Assembly (NCBI GenBank): GCA_015488885.1
Contig: WFMW01000012.1
Coordinates: 1-38,353 of the forward strand
Direction of reading: 5' to 3'
Length of the DNA stretch: 38,353 nt
Origin: Gammaproteobacteria bacterium
GTDB taxonomy: Bacteria > Pseudomonadota > Gammaproteobacteria > SZUA-229
Positions 24,747 through 32,466 of this stretch are shown here, in pieces; position 1 is the first letter of the stretch; every line of letters starts with the position of its first letter. The notes under the pieces were generated by a model, which saw only the letters and a list, made by a program, of their open reading frames with translations, was not told the DNA's origin and searched no databases. The position numbers and the translations under genes are program-made.

Positions 24747-26568
24747 ATGTCCGAGCGAAAAAAGTTTCATGATATCACTGCCATTGATGCAAGATTGGCT
24801 GAACTTGAGCAGGAAAAGCAAGACCTCATCGCACTCAGAAAAAAACTGCAAGCCTCAAAACCAGCGCCACCGGTTTCGGGCTCATTTTCTCCAGAGCAAA
24901 AGATAGCGATTTTCAGAAGCCTGTTTCGTGGCCGTACCGACATTTTTGCCAATCGCTGGCAAAATCGACAAGGAAGAAGCGGGTATTCCGTCGCCTGTAA
25001 CAATGAATGGGTACAGGGGACCTGCAATAAGCGAAAGATAAAATGCCAGGACTGCAATCACCGTCAGCTCAGTGAATTAACCGATCAGGTCATCTATCGC
25101 CATCTGGCGGGACAACAGGTTGTTGGCCTATATCCATTGCTACAGGACAATACCTGCTACCTGCTGGCCTCCGATTTCGATAAAGGAAACTGGCAAGATG
25201 AAGTAAAAGCGATGGCCAGAGCCTGTAGCGAATACAGGGTGCCGCACGCAGTCGAGATTTCACGTTCAGGGAATGGTGCGCACCTATGGATATTCTTTGA
25301 TGACAAAATTCCCGCAAATGAAGCACGCTTGCTGGGATTTGGTCTCCTTGATAAAGCCATGGAGGTTTACCCTAATCTGGCTTTCGACTCCTATGACCGA
25401 TTGTTTCCCAATCAGGACATTCTGCCCGAAGGAGGATTTGGCAACTTGATTGCCCTACCACTTCAGCGAGAAGCCAGACAAGCGGGAAATAGTTCATTTG
25501 TCGATGCAGAATTGAATGTCATTGAAGATCAATGGCAGGAAAGACTACGCTCGTTTTTGCCAGAAGCGGAAATCGGCGTCGTCCGCGGTGGAAAGAAAAA
25601 ACCCACCGGCCTCATTGATATAGCCACATATCAAAGCCTGATAAACAAGAAAGACAATACTGTTTCTCCCATTGTTCAGGATTATGGACATGTAATCGTT
25701 GATGACAAATATGTCTGGAACATATTTGGACGCACACCGTTGCGCCCGCAGGGTAAGCGCCAGGGATGGCGCTTATCAATGCCACCACGTCTCCGCACCG
25801 CGCTTTGAGATGGTATTGAACGAAGTCCGAGCGAGATATGTGCTCGGCCTTACTGCCACCCCGGAAAGACAGGATGGCCACCAGAAGATTACCTTTATGG
25901 CTACCGGTCCCATCCGATACAAAGTGAAAAACTCAAGTGGTGAAAGTTTTGAACAAGAAGTACATATCCATCGGCTTTATGATATACCCCTGCTGCATCT
26001 TACCCAGCCAGAGGAACGGCCAAGAATTACAGATGCCTATCGATGGATAATGGAAAATGAAAAGCGAACTCAGCACATCGTGTCCGATGTGATTGATAAT
26101 GTTCACGAAGGCAGGCAACCAATCGTCCTCACTGAAAGGCGTGATCACGCGGAGACCCTTAACAACCTGCTTAATAAAAATGGTATTGACTCCATCATAT
26201 TGAAAGTCGCAATGAAAGCCGCTGAACGCAGGCATATTGACGAACATTTGCATTCGGCGCAGGTTGTGGTTGCTACTGGAAAGTATGTAGGAGAGGGTTT
26301 TGACTTGCCCAGGCTGGACACACTGTTTCTTGCTATGCCCATCGCCTGGAAAGGTTCATTAGCGCAATACGCAGGAAGGATTCATCGGGAATCAGACGGT
26401 AAAACGCAAGTGACGATTCACGACTACGTTGACTGCGGACTTCCAATGCTCCAGCGCATGTTCAATAAACGCGAAAAAAGCTACAAGTCGATGGGCTATA
26501 CCATCTTGTTCTCAGGTGAATCAGCCAGCACGGATGGCGCACAGCAATTCGATTCCATGCTGGTTTAG
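24747..26568 (+). pseudogene. TOTE-type archaeo-eukaryotic primase fused to DEAD-like helicase, broken
   Basis: The first part (24747-25705) encodes a short coiled coil (residues about 10-35) and the AEP primase domain seen in TOTE conflict-system proteins: FRSLFRGRTDIFA, GLYPLLQDN, DFDKGNW, SRSGNGAHLWIFF and SYDRLFPNQD. At 25527-25535 (codons for DQW) the frame jumps to the helicase text RLRSFLPEAEIG-x4-GKKKPTGLIDIATYQSL, so the end of the primase and the RecA1 Walker A part are missing. After VIVDD a 73-bp insertion (25706-25778) replaces the E of the DECHH box and shifts the frame, giving a stop at 25806-25808. The helicase resumes at CHHVSAPRFEMV and continues through GLTATPERQDG (motif III) to AGRIHRE (motif VI) and ends at 26568. 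Intact relatives are about 800 residues or more. Confidence 0.82.
25706..25778. repeat. 73-bp insertion with two hairpins inside the helicase gene
   Basis: The segment separates GTTGATGA from ATGCCACCAC, which rejoin to restore a VDECHH box when it is removed. It contains CAAATATG/CATATTTG (25706-25728, 7-base loop) and TAAGCGCCA/TGGCGCTTA (about 25754-25775, loop GGGA). Twin hairpins and small size suggest a MITE- or REP-like insertion. No target duplication longer than about two bases is visible. Confidence 0.6.
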
Positions 26569-26900
26569 CCACATGCTTCCGGATTGTTCCAGAACACGCG
26601 AGCATATGCACTCTGATACCATGACAGCCACCATCTGCCTCTCATGGTACCGCTGGGTTTAGCATTACAGCCCGCAGAAAACACCATGGAATATATCATT
26701 GATGATACTGATCATATCATCAATTCTATTTATTTAATCGTTAAAATTCAACAGTTTATAAATTACAGTCAATCCCGCTCTATTATCAATAAGCCTTTTT
26801 TATCCTATGTATTCAATGACTTATTTTCCAGCTAAATGATAATACCATACTCAGAATTCGCTTCCTATTGCTCGAAAAAACGAAAGATTCAGTGAACTAG
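26569..26900. other. Module junction: arm B, att copy 2, arm A
   Basis: From about 26575 to 26767 is arm B: GATACCATG (26615-26623) facing CATGGTAC (26643-26650), then ACCATGGAATATATCATT and GATGATACTGATCATATCATC. The same arm precedes guaA at about 28970-29156. 26768-26783 is att copy 2, and 26784-26890 is arm A in a shortened form with one AATACCAT (26841-26848) and the AATAAGCC motif. No gene is supported here, although a short reading frame crosses it. Confidence 0.75.
26768..26783 (-). repeat. att-like copy 2
   Basis: GTCAATCCCGCTCTAT. It differs from copy 1 at two bases and shares the upstream TTATAAATT-CAG with the guaA copy (26757-26767 and 29146-29156). Confidence 0.78.
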
Positions 26901-26954
26901 TTGCCTTTCATCTCATACTGACGTATATTCATATTTATTAAATATGAATATACG
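26901..26954 (+). promoter_or_regulatory. parDE promoter with perfect 33-base palindromic operator
   Basis: TTGCCT (26901-26906), a 17-base spacer and TATATT (26924-26929) form the promoter. Overlapping the -10 is a perfect palindrome at 26922-26954 with 16-base arms (CGTATATTCATATTTA and its complement) around one central base. It ends beside GGAG, the ribosome-binding site of parD. This is the pattern for autorepression by ParD or ParDE. Confidence 0.8.
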
Positions 26955-26963
26955 GAGAACAAA

Positions 26964-27212
26964 ATGGCAACCACAAGTCTTAGCCTGGGTGAACACTGGG
27001 AAGTCTATATCAAGAACGAGGTTACCAGTGGGCGGTACGGTTCCGCCAGCGAAGTCGTTCGTGATGCACTTCGCGCAATGGAAGAGCGTAAAAGCAAGCT
27101 CAATGCTTTACGAAGTCATCTGGCCCATGGCGCTAAACAGGCCGAATCCGGTGAGTTTATTGATAACTTCACCATGGATACGCTGATTAACGATCTGGAT
27201 AACAAAGCCTGA
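26964..27212 (+). CDS. parD: ParD-family antitoxin
   Basis: An 82-residue ribbon-helix-helix protein. The fold is MATTSLSLGEHWEVYIKNEV then GRYGSASEVVRDALRAMEE (typical of ParD/CC2985 antitoxins), followed by a flexible toxin-binding C-terminus with acidic residues. The start ATG 26964 has GGAG seven bases before it; an ATG at 26944 lies inside the operator palindrome in another frame. The TGA stop overlaps the parE ATG by one base (TGATG), which couples translation. It should bind the 33-base palindrome upstream. Confidence 0.92.
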   Translation: MATTSLSLGEHWEVYIKNEVTSGRYGSASEVVRDALRAMEERKSKLNALRSHLAHGAKQAESGEFIDNFTMDTLINDLDNKA

Positions 27213-27511
27213 TGCCCGGATACAGAATCACTCCGAGAGCACAAGATGACTTAAAAAAAATCGGTCGGTATACAGAGCATCAGTGGGGCAAGCAACAACG
27301 CAACACTTACCTGAAAGCACTCGAAAAGCGCTTTAACTGGTTAGCCGAAAACCCGAAACTGGGCAAGCACCGCCCGGATATCGCTGATGGCTATTACAGT
27401 TTTCCGCAAGGCGGGCATGTTGTATTTTACCTGATTCGCGAAAAAGGCATTGATATTATCGGTGTTCCGCACAAGGAGATGGATATAATTTCTTATTTTC
27501 TGATCGACTGA
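27212..27511 (+). CDS. parE: ParE-family toxin
   Basis: A 99-residue RelE/ParE-superfamily toxin. Family landmarks are ITPRAQDDLKKIGRYTEHQWG, RFNWLAENPKLGKHRPDI and the end GGHVVFYLIREKGIDIIGVPHKEMD. ParE proteins poison DNA gyrase; other RelE-like members cut mRNA, and the His/Arg set is not enough to decide alone, but pairing with ParD favours gyrase. No damage is visible. It is the only apparently complete pair in module 2 and may stabilise that module. Confidence 0.92.
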   Translation: MPGYRITPRAQDDLKKIGRYTEHQWGKQQRNTYLKALEKRFNWLAENPKLGKHRPDIADGYYSFPQGGHVVFYLIREKGIDIIGVPHKEMDIISYFLID

Positions 27512-27699
27512 ACATTCGGATAAAAAGAGTGATGCCTGCAGGTGCCAGACAATACCAGTGAGTGCCGGTCACTCCCACTCTATTATCAATAAGCCTTTTT
27601 TAGCTTTTATTTTCAATTACTTATTTTCCTGATAAATCGTAATACCATGAAAAATACCATGTTCAGAAAATCCTTCAAAATGCTCGAAAAAATTGCCGA
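27512..27699. other. Module junction: GTGCC flank, att copy 3, arm A
   Basis: 27533-27567 repeats the CTGCAGGTGCCAG and CAGTGAGTGCC type flank seen before att copy 1, not arm B. att copy 3 is at 27568-27583. Arm A follows to about 27690, with AATAAGCC (27588-27595) and AATACCATG twice (27641-27649 and 27653-27661). The last 10 bases run into the antitoxin fragment on the minus strand. Confidence 0.72.
27568..27583 (-). repeat. att-like copy 3
   Basis: GTCACTCCCACTCTAT, identical to copy 1. Confidence 0.82.
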
Positions 27700-27849
27700 T
27701 TAAGCGCAGTCGTGCAGCACCGCCTTGCCGGTATCGACATCACCGGAAAGCAGGTATTCTATCCCTTCTTGCAGCAGGGCATTGCGAAACACTGGATCTC
27801 GTTGGGCGCGTGCCTGAATGGTGTCCTTAAAATCCTTCGTCAGAGCCAT
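27700..27849 (-). pseudogene. Antitoxin fragment (partner of RelE-like killer protein), C-terminally truncated
   Basis: A 49-residue product starting MALTKDFKDTIQARAQRDP and followed by ALLQEGIEYLLSGDVDTGKAVL. This is the first half of the HTH antitoxins that pair with COG3657-type addiction killer toxins; those are about 95-100 residues with the helix-turn-helix in the second half, which is missing here. The cut point coincides with the beginning of arm A. The ATG overlaps the toxin stop (TGATG), with GAGG seven bases upstream. Confidence 0.75.
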
Positions 27850-28127
27850 CATGTCACCTCTTGCCGTTTCCGGCGCTTATAGTCACGCCAGTGCGCTTTT
27901 GCGGCGGATATATCCGCATCTCGGCGCTTCTTGGTGCCACCAGCGAGCAATATCACCAACCGATTCCCATCCTTGCCAAAGTAGATCCGATAGCCAAGGC
28001 CAAAATCAATCCGGTACTCATACTCATAGATGCCGGCACCGACACCTTTCACGTTAGGAAAGTTACCTTGCTCCATCCGATGGACTGCTGTCGCCACTTT
28101 AACCGCAGCGGCGACATTCAGACCCAA
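27849..28127 (-). pseudogene. RelE/ParE-family toxin (COG3657-like), N-terminally truncated
   Basis: The sequence RMEQGNFPNVKGVGAGIYEYEYRIDFGLGYRIYFGKDG then LVILLAGGTKKRRDADI identifies a small addiction-module killer toxin. Family members begin 20-25 residues earlier with an FxxWxxxL segment. Here the reading frame starts at a TTG (28127) nine bases after the higA stop, and no upstream in-frame coding remains. A deletion that joined it to higA removed the toxin start. Whether the truncated product is toxic is unclear. Confidence 0.75.
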
Positions 28128-28133
28128 TAAAAC

Positions 28134-28436
28134 TTAAGCAGCAATCGGTTTAGCCTTCTCGATCCGTGCTCGCCGCTTTGGTGTGTTAAGCGCTTTCCAC
28201 AGCTCGTTGCGCTGCTGCAGATTCAACCAGAAATCAGCAGTATTCCCAAATACAGTCGCCAGCATCAGTGCTGTGTCGGCCGTAATTGCACGGCGATTGG
28301 TACACAACTCATTAACGGTTTTTCGACTGACGCCCATTGCTTCAGCCAGTTGTCCCTGAGTCAGCGACATGGGCACGAGAAATTCCTCGGTAATCATTTC
28401 ACCGACACTGACGGGCTGTCGTTTTGTGATGTTCAT
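28134..28436 (-). CDS. higA: HigA-family addiction-module antitoxin
   Basis: A 100-residue XRE/HTH protein: MNITKRQPVSVGEMITEEFL, then SLTQGQLAEAMGVSRKTVNELCTNRRAIT as the helix-turn-helix (about residues 25-55) and NTADFWLNLQQRNELW as the dimer part. This is the HigA family that pairs with the HigB/Killer toxins. The ATG 28436 has GAGG upstream; an in-frame GTG (28448) adds four residues and overlaps the toxin gene. It lies nine bases after higB and is probably made in excess of it. Confidence 0.92.
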   Translation of the reverse strand: MNITKRQPVSVGEMITEEFLVPMSLTQGQLAEAMGVSRKTVNELCTNRRAITADTALMLATVFGNTADFWLNLQQRNELWKALNTPKRRARIEKAKPIAA

Positions 28437-28444
28437 AGCATGCC

Positions 28445-28741
28445 TCACCGATAGTCGTGATTATCCAGATAGAGGTCCTGGGCCTCACCTCGTTCGCCTG
28501 ACCAGGTAAACACCAACCGCCACTGCTTGTTAACACGGATCGAATGCTTGCCGGCCAAATTTCCTCTCAACTTTTCAAAATGATTGCTCGGAGGCGACCG
28601 CAAGTCGAGATCACAGGTCGCGTCATCGATTAACTGCAGCTTTCGAAACAGCCGGTCTTGAACTTCAGCGGGTATCTTCTTGCTGGTTTTATCTTTCAGA
28701 TAAAAATTCCTTAACCAGCGGTCCCGAAAACTTTGAATCAA
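28445..28741 (-). CDS. higB: HigB/RelE-family plasmid-maintenance toxin
   Basis: A 98-residue RelE-fold toxin: FRDRWLRNFYLKDKTSKKIP, RLFRKLQLIDDATCDLDLRSPPSNHFEKL and the end GKHSIRVNKQWRLVFTWSG, as in HigB proteins of the killer family, which cut ribosome-bound mRNA. There is no ATG; TTG 28741 is chosen because it gives the family N-terminus and is near a GGGGGG run, though TTG 28747 is also possible. It is the first gene of the pair, toxin before antitoxin, as is usual in higBA. It appears complete. Confidence 0.9.
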   Translation of the reverse strand: MIQSFRDRWLRNFYLKDKTSKKIPAEVQDRLFRKLQLIDDATCDLDLRSPPSNHFEKLRGNLAGKHSIRVNKQWRLVFTWSGERGEAQDLYLDNHDYR

Positions 28742-28766
28742 TGACAACCCCCCTTCTTTTTGGTAT

Positions 28767-28795
28767 ACTGTAACGTACTTAGTTACTTTTTACAA
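28767..28795 (-). promoter_or_regulatory. Promoter/operator of the second higBA pair
   Basis: On the minus strand TTGTAA (28795-28790), a 17-base spacer and TACAGT (28772-28767) give a moderate promoter. GTAAC (28770-28774) and GTTAC (28782-28786) form an inverted repeat over it, likely an operator for HigA. Confidence 0.45.
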
Positions 28796-29156
28796 GCAAC
28801 AAACCGGGAGAGTATAGACACAGGCATTGCGGGGAGGTCCAACCTTCTTCACAAGAAAAACTACTGAAAAAATTTATTTTCCAGTAAGTTATGTAGTCAC
28901 CACTCTGCCAGTAATTTCAGAAAAGCAGTATTGTTTTTCTGAAACACTGTGCTGGGATTGCCGGTTTCCGGCTTGCTTCAGAGCAGCTACAAATCAAGCC
29001 CTCCGATACCATGCCAAGCTCGATTTTCATCTCATGGTATCGATGTCTTCAGCCTTGCCACATGCAAGAAATACCATGAATAATACCATTGATGATGCAG
29101 ATTATATCATCTTTTTGATTATTTTTACTTTATATTTCAATATGTTATAAATTCCA
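28796..29156. other. Gene-free stretch ending in arm B beside guaA
   Basis: 28796-28960 shows no feature beyond a weakly open frame. From about 28970 it aligns with 26575-26767: TTCCGG, GATACCATG (29015-29023) facing CATGGTAT (29033-29040), AATACCATG (29070-29078), AATACCATT (29082-29090), then GATGATGCAGATTATATCATC and TTATAAATTCCA. This is the arm adjoining the guaA att core, and the direct AATACCATG repeats also occur in arm A. Confidence 0.75.
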
Positions 29157-29172
29157 GTCACTCCCACTCGAT
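29157..29172 (-). repeat. att-like core inside the guaA 3' end
   Basis: GTCACTCCCACTCGAT; it reads as the last codons of guaA (ATC GAG TGG GAG TGA) plus one base. It is the chromosomal anchor of the island. Confidence 0.82.
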
Positions 29173-30732
29173 TGTCGCCGGTGGTTTTCCCGATATATCA
29201 TAAGTAACTCGCGAGATACCATCCACTTCATTGATAATGCGTGTGGATACCTGCCCCAGGAATTCGTAAGGTAAATGTGCCCAGCGGGCGGTCATGAAGT
29301 CGATGGTTTCTACCGCACGCAGTGCCACCACGTAATCATAACGGCGACCATCACCCATCACTCCAACAGATTTTACCGGTATAAAAACAGTGAAAGCCTG
29401 ACTGACTTTATCGTATAAATCATTTTTGTATAACTCGTCGATAAAGATATGGTCGGCCAGGCGTAATAAATCAGCATAGTCTTTTTTGACTTCACCCAGT
29501 ATGCGTACCCCCAGCCCCGGCCCCGGAAAGGGATGACGATAAACCATCGCTGAGGGCAGTCCCAGTTCAACGCCAATTTTACGCACTTCATCCTTGAACA
29601 ATTCACGTAACGGTTCCACCAGTTTTAAGGTCATATTGTCGGGCAGACCGCCGACATTATGGTGCGACTTGATTAAATGTGCATTTTTACTGCCAGCTGA
29701 TTCAATCACATCGGGGTAAATTGTCCCCTGTGCAAGCCAGTTGGCATGACGCAATTTGTGTGATTCTTCTTCAAAAATCTCCACAAAAACCCGACCGATA
29801 ATTTTGCGTTTCTGTTCCGGGTCGGCTACCCCGGCAAGTTCGTCAAGAAAGCGTGATTCGGCATCCACCCGGATGACTTTGACCCCCATATTTTCAGCGA
29901 AAGTGGCCATCACCTCATCGCCTTCACGGTAACGCAATAAACCATTATCGACAAATACGCAGGTAAGCTGTTCTCCGATAGCCTGATGCAACAGTGCTGC
30001 TACCACCGAGGAATCAACCCCTCCAGACAACCCAAGGATAACTTCATCCTCACCGACCTGCTGACGAATATTTGCAATGCTATTATGAATAATATTGCCC
30101 GCTGTCCAGTCTGCCGCGCAGCCGCATATATCATGTACAAAACGTTCGATAATACGCTGTCCCTGTTTGGTATGAGTCACTTCCGGGTGAAATTGAAGGC
30201 CATAAAAATCACGTTGCTCATCAGCCATACCCGCCAGTGGCGCATTATCGGTACTGGCGATGCAGACAAAACCTTCTGGCAGTTGTTCTACCCGGTCACC
30301 GTGTGACATCCACACATCCAGCAGCCCATAGCCTTCATCGGTGACATGGTCTTCAATCTCCTTTAACAGGCTGCTGTGGTTACGCGCACGCACCTGAGCA
30401 AAACCGAATTCACGGTGACTTGAGCTAGCCACTTTTCCACCCAGCTGGGCAGCCATGGTCTGCATGCCGTAACAGATACCCAGTACCGGGATACCAAGAT
30501 GGAATACCAGCTCGGGTGCGGCCAGTTTATCCGCTTCCTCCATGGTGACTGATTCCGGCCCGCCGGATAAAATAATGCCACTGGCTCTGAAATCGGCCAG
30601 TGTCTGATCGCTGAGTGAAGGTAAATGTATTTCACAATACACCCCGGCTTCACGTACACGACGTGCGATCAGCTGGGTATATTGTGAACCAAAATCGAGG
30701 ATCAATATCCGGTCGGAATGTATATCACGCAT
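29158..30732 (-). CDS. guaA: GMP synthase (glutamine-hydrolysing)
   Basis: A 524-residue enzyme that converts XMP to GMP. The N-terminal class I glutamine amidotransferase (residues about 8-200) has the nucleophile Cys in GICYGMQ and the His/Glu pair in [10 protein letters not shown]. The ATP-pyrophosphatase domain has the PP-loop SGGVDSSV. The dimerisation domain ends PPATIEWE. All landmarks are intact, so the island has kept the gene complete by supplying its last codons through the att repeat. It lies 184 bases after guaB with a large hairpin between. Confidence 0.98.
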   Translation of the reverse strand: MRDIHSDRILILDFGSQYTQLIARRVREAGVYCEIHLPSLSDQTLADFRASGIILSGGPESVTMEEADKLAAPELVFHLGIPVLGICYGMQTMAAQLGGKVASSSHREFGFAQVRARNHSSLLKEIEDHVTDEGYGLLDVWMSHGDRVEQLPEGFVCIASTDNAPLAGMADEQRDFYGLQFHPEVTHTKQGQRIIERFVHDICGCAADWTAGNIIHNSIANIRQQVGEDEVILGLSGGVDSSVVAALLHQAIGEQLTCVFVDNGLLRYREGDEVMATFAENMGVKVIRVDAESRFLDELAGVADPEQKRKIIGRVFVEIFEEESHKLRHANWLAQGTIYPDVIESAGSKNAHLIKSHHNVGGLPDNMTLKLVEPLRELFKDEVRKIGVELGLPSAMVYRHPFPGPGLGVRILGEVKKDYADLLRLADHIFIDELYKNDLYDKVSQAFTVFIPVKSVGVMGDGRRYDYVVALRAVETIDFMTARWAHLPYEFLGQVSTRIINEVDGISRVTYDISGKPPATIEWE

Positions 30733-30796
30733 AGTGGGTTATCTTTCATTTATACTGTTTAATCAAGTAACTAAATCTAAATGCAACAATCTGGAC

Positions 30797-30900
30797 AGAT
30801 GGCAGGGATACCTGTAGAAGACCGTCAGCCGCAGGGATGCGGGTGTCGAGCCTGCATGGATGTATTAACTGCGTGTCTCCTACAGCTATCCCTGCCATCT
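30797..30900. repeat. 104-bp inverted-repeat element between guaB and guaA
   Basis: AGATGGCAGGGATACCTGTAG (30797-30817) pairs with CTACAGCTATCCCTGCCATCT (30880-30900), 21-bp arms with one mismatch. The interior contains GCAGGGATGCGGGTGTCGAG and CCTGCATGGATG. The full hairpin would be very stable in the guaBA message. The structure resembles small non-autonomous repeats of gammaproteobacteria, and no gene is inside. It ends 16 bases before the guaB stop. Confidence 0.8.
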
Positions 30901-30916
30901 ATCCGGGTAACTTTAT

Positions 30917-32374
30917 TCAGGCAGAGTGGTAATTGGGGGCTTCTTTGGTAATGGTGACATCATGGACGTGCGATTCGGACATACCGGCACCGGAAACCCT
31001 GACAAACTGGGGTTTGGTACGCATTTCATCCAGATTGCCACAGCCGACATAACCCATACTTGAGCGTAATCCACCCATCATTTGATGCACAATGGCTGAA
31101 ATTGGGCCTTTATATGCCACCCGACCTTCAATACCTTCAGGCACCAGCTTGTCACTGCCTTCAGAATTATCCTGGAAATAACGGTCGCTGGAACCTTTTT
31201 TCATTGCGCCGATAGAACCCATGCCACGGTACGACTTATAGGAACGACCCTGATATAAAATCACGTCGCCCGGGGCTTCTTCAGTACCGGCAAGCATACC
31301 ACCCACCATAATACAGTAACCACCGGCTGCTATCGCCTTGGCCATATCGCCGGAATAACGGATACCGCCATCGGCAATCAGCGGCACGCCCGTCCCCTTA
31401 AGGGCGCGGGCAACATTGGAAATAGCGGTAATCTGTGGCACCCCCACACCGGCAACAATACGTGTGGTACAGATTGAGCCAGGGCCTATGCCTACTTTTA
31501 CGCCATCGGCACCAGCATCGGCCAGCGCCAGTGCCGCATCACCGGTGGCAATATTGCCGCCAATGACCTGTACGTCGTAATGTTTTTTCACCCAGCGCAC
31601 CCGATCCAGCACGGCCTGTGAATGGCCATGTGCAGTATCGACCACAACCACATCCACCCCGGCAGCAACCAGTGCATCTACCCGTTTTTCTGTGCCTTCA
31701 CCGGTACCGACGGCGGCACCGACACGCAAGCGACCTTCACGGTCTTTACTGGCGTTCGGGTAATCGGTGGATTTCTGAATATCTTTCACCGTAATCATGC
31801 CACGCAATTCAAAGTCATCATTCACCACCAGCACGCGCTCAATACGATGCGTTTGTAACAAGGCAATCACTTCATCACGACTGGCACCTTCTTTTACCGT
31901 GACCAGTTTTTCTTTTGGCGTCATAACTTCGGTTACCGGTTTATCCATACCAGTTTCAAAGCGCACATCCCGGCTGGTAACCAGACCAATCAGGGTCTTT
32001 CCCGCCACCACCGGTACGCCGGAAATATGTTTTTTTTCACGCAGGGCAATCACTTCACGTACAGTCATATCCGGTGGCACGGTAACCGGCTCGGTAATCA
32101 CACCGCTTTCAAATATTTTTACCGTTCGGACTTCAGCTGCCTGTTGTTTCGGGGTCAGATTTTTATGAATAATCCCCATGCCACCTTCCTGTGCCAGAGC
32201 GATAGACAGGCGCGCCTCGGTAACCGTATCCATGGCCGCAGACAATAGCGGTATATTAAGTTCGATGTCGCGACTAACCCGGGTTTTCAGTAACACATCT
32301 CTGGGCATAATCGTCGAATGTGCTGGCACAAGTAAAACATCATCAAAAGTGAGTGCCTGTTCGATTATACGCAT
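30917..32374 (-). CDS. guaB: IMP dehydrogenase
   Basis: A 485-residue enzyme that oxidises IMP to XMP, the rate-limiting step of GMP synthesis. The barrel start is [14 protein letters not shown]. Two CBS domains (about residues 95-200) regulate it. The catalytic Cys is in [18 protein letters not shown], the flap has GYVGCGNL, and the IMP-site [15 protein letters not shown] is present. The length matches E. coli GuaB (488). It is upstream of guaA on the same strand, the usual guaBA operon. Confidence 0.98.
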   Translation of the reverse strand: MRIIEQALTFDDVLLVPAHSTIMPRDVLLKTRVSRDIELNIPLLSAAMDTVTEARLSIALAQEGGMGIIHKNLTPKQQAAEVRTVKIFESGVITEPVTVPPDMTVREVIALREKKHISGVPVVAGKTLIGLVTSRDVRFETGMDKPVTEVMTPKEKLVTVKEGASRDEVIALLQTHRIERVLVVNDDFELRGMITVKDIQKSTDYPNASKDREGRLRVGAAVGTGEGTEKRVDALVAAGVDVVVVDTAHGHSQAVLDRVRWVKKHYDVQVIGGNIATGDAALALADAGADGVKVGIGPGSICTTRIVAGVGVPQITAISNVARALKGTGVPLIADGGIRYSGDMAKAIAAGGYCIMVGGMLAGTEEAPGDVILYQGRSYKSYRGMGSIGAMKKGSSDRYFQDNSEGSDKLVPEGIEGRVAYKGPISAIVHQMMGGLRSSMGYVGCGNLDEMRTKPQFVRVSGAGMSESHVHDVTITKEAPNYHSA

Positions 32375-32466
32375 GAGAATTCCTACCGGGAGCGGATTTT
32401 GAAAAGCCGCTAATTATAGGCCACCGGGGCAAATTACACAATCACAGCCAGCGTTGATTTCCAGTA

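Larger units (their letters stand above)
23792..29172. mobile_element. Composite integrative island at the guaA 3' end, three stacked modules
   Basis: Four direct repeats of the guaA end bound three modules: 23792-26783, 26768-27583 and 27568-29172. The repeats are GTCACTCCCACTCTAT at 23792, GTCAATCCCGCTCTAT at 26768, GTCACTCCCACTCTAT at 27568 and GTCACTCCCACTCGAT at 29157 within guaA. The 3' end of guaA is a known target of tyrosine-recombinase islands. No integrase or excisionase gene is present, so the modules are either remnants or cis-mobilizable elements needing a recombinase from elsewhere. Each carries toxin-antitoxin genes. Homologous arms precede the copies at 26768 and 29157, and a different homologous arm follows the copies at 23792, 26768 and 27568, as expected for attL/attR-type sites. 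Confidence 0.78.

Noticed and set aside
25699-25808. Possible intact start of a separate helicase gene at 25699
   Set aside because: The bases 25706-25778 are an insertion; the conserved text on both sides belongs to one protein.
26644-26835. Short reading frame with peptide NTMEYIIDDTDHII, similar to a peptide in the frame at 28827-29150 (NTMNNTIDDADYII)
   Set aside because: The similarity is best explained by the homologous att arm B at DNA level; the DNA contains inverted and direct repeats, the peptides diverge quickly and no ribosome-binding site precedes them.
28827-29150. 107-codon open frame before guaA
   Set aside because: The composition is unlike a protein, it spans the att arm, and no family is recognised.
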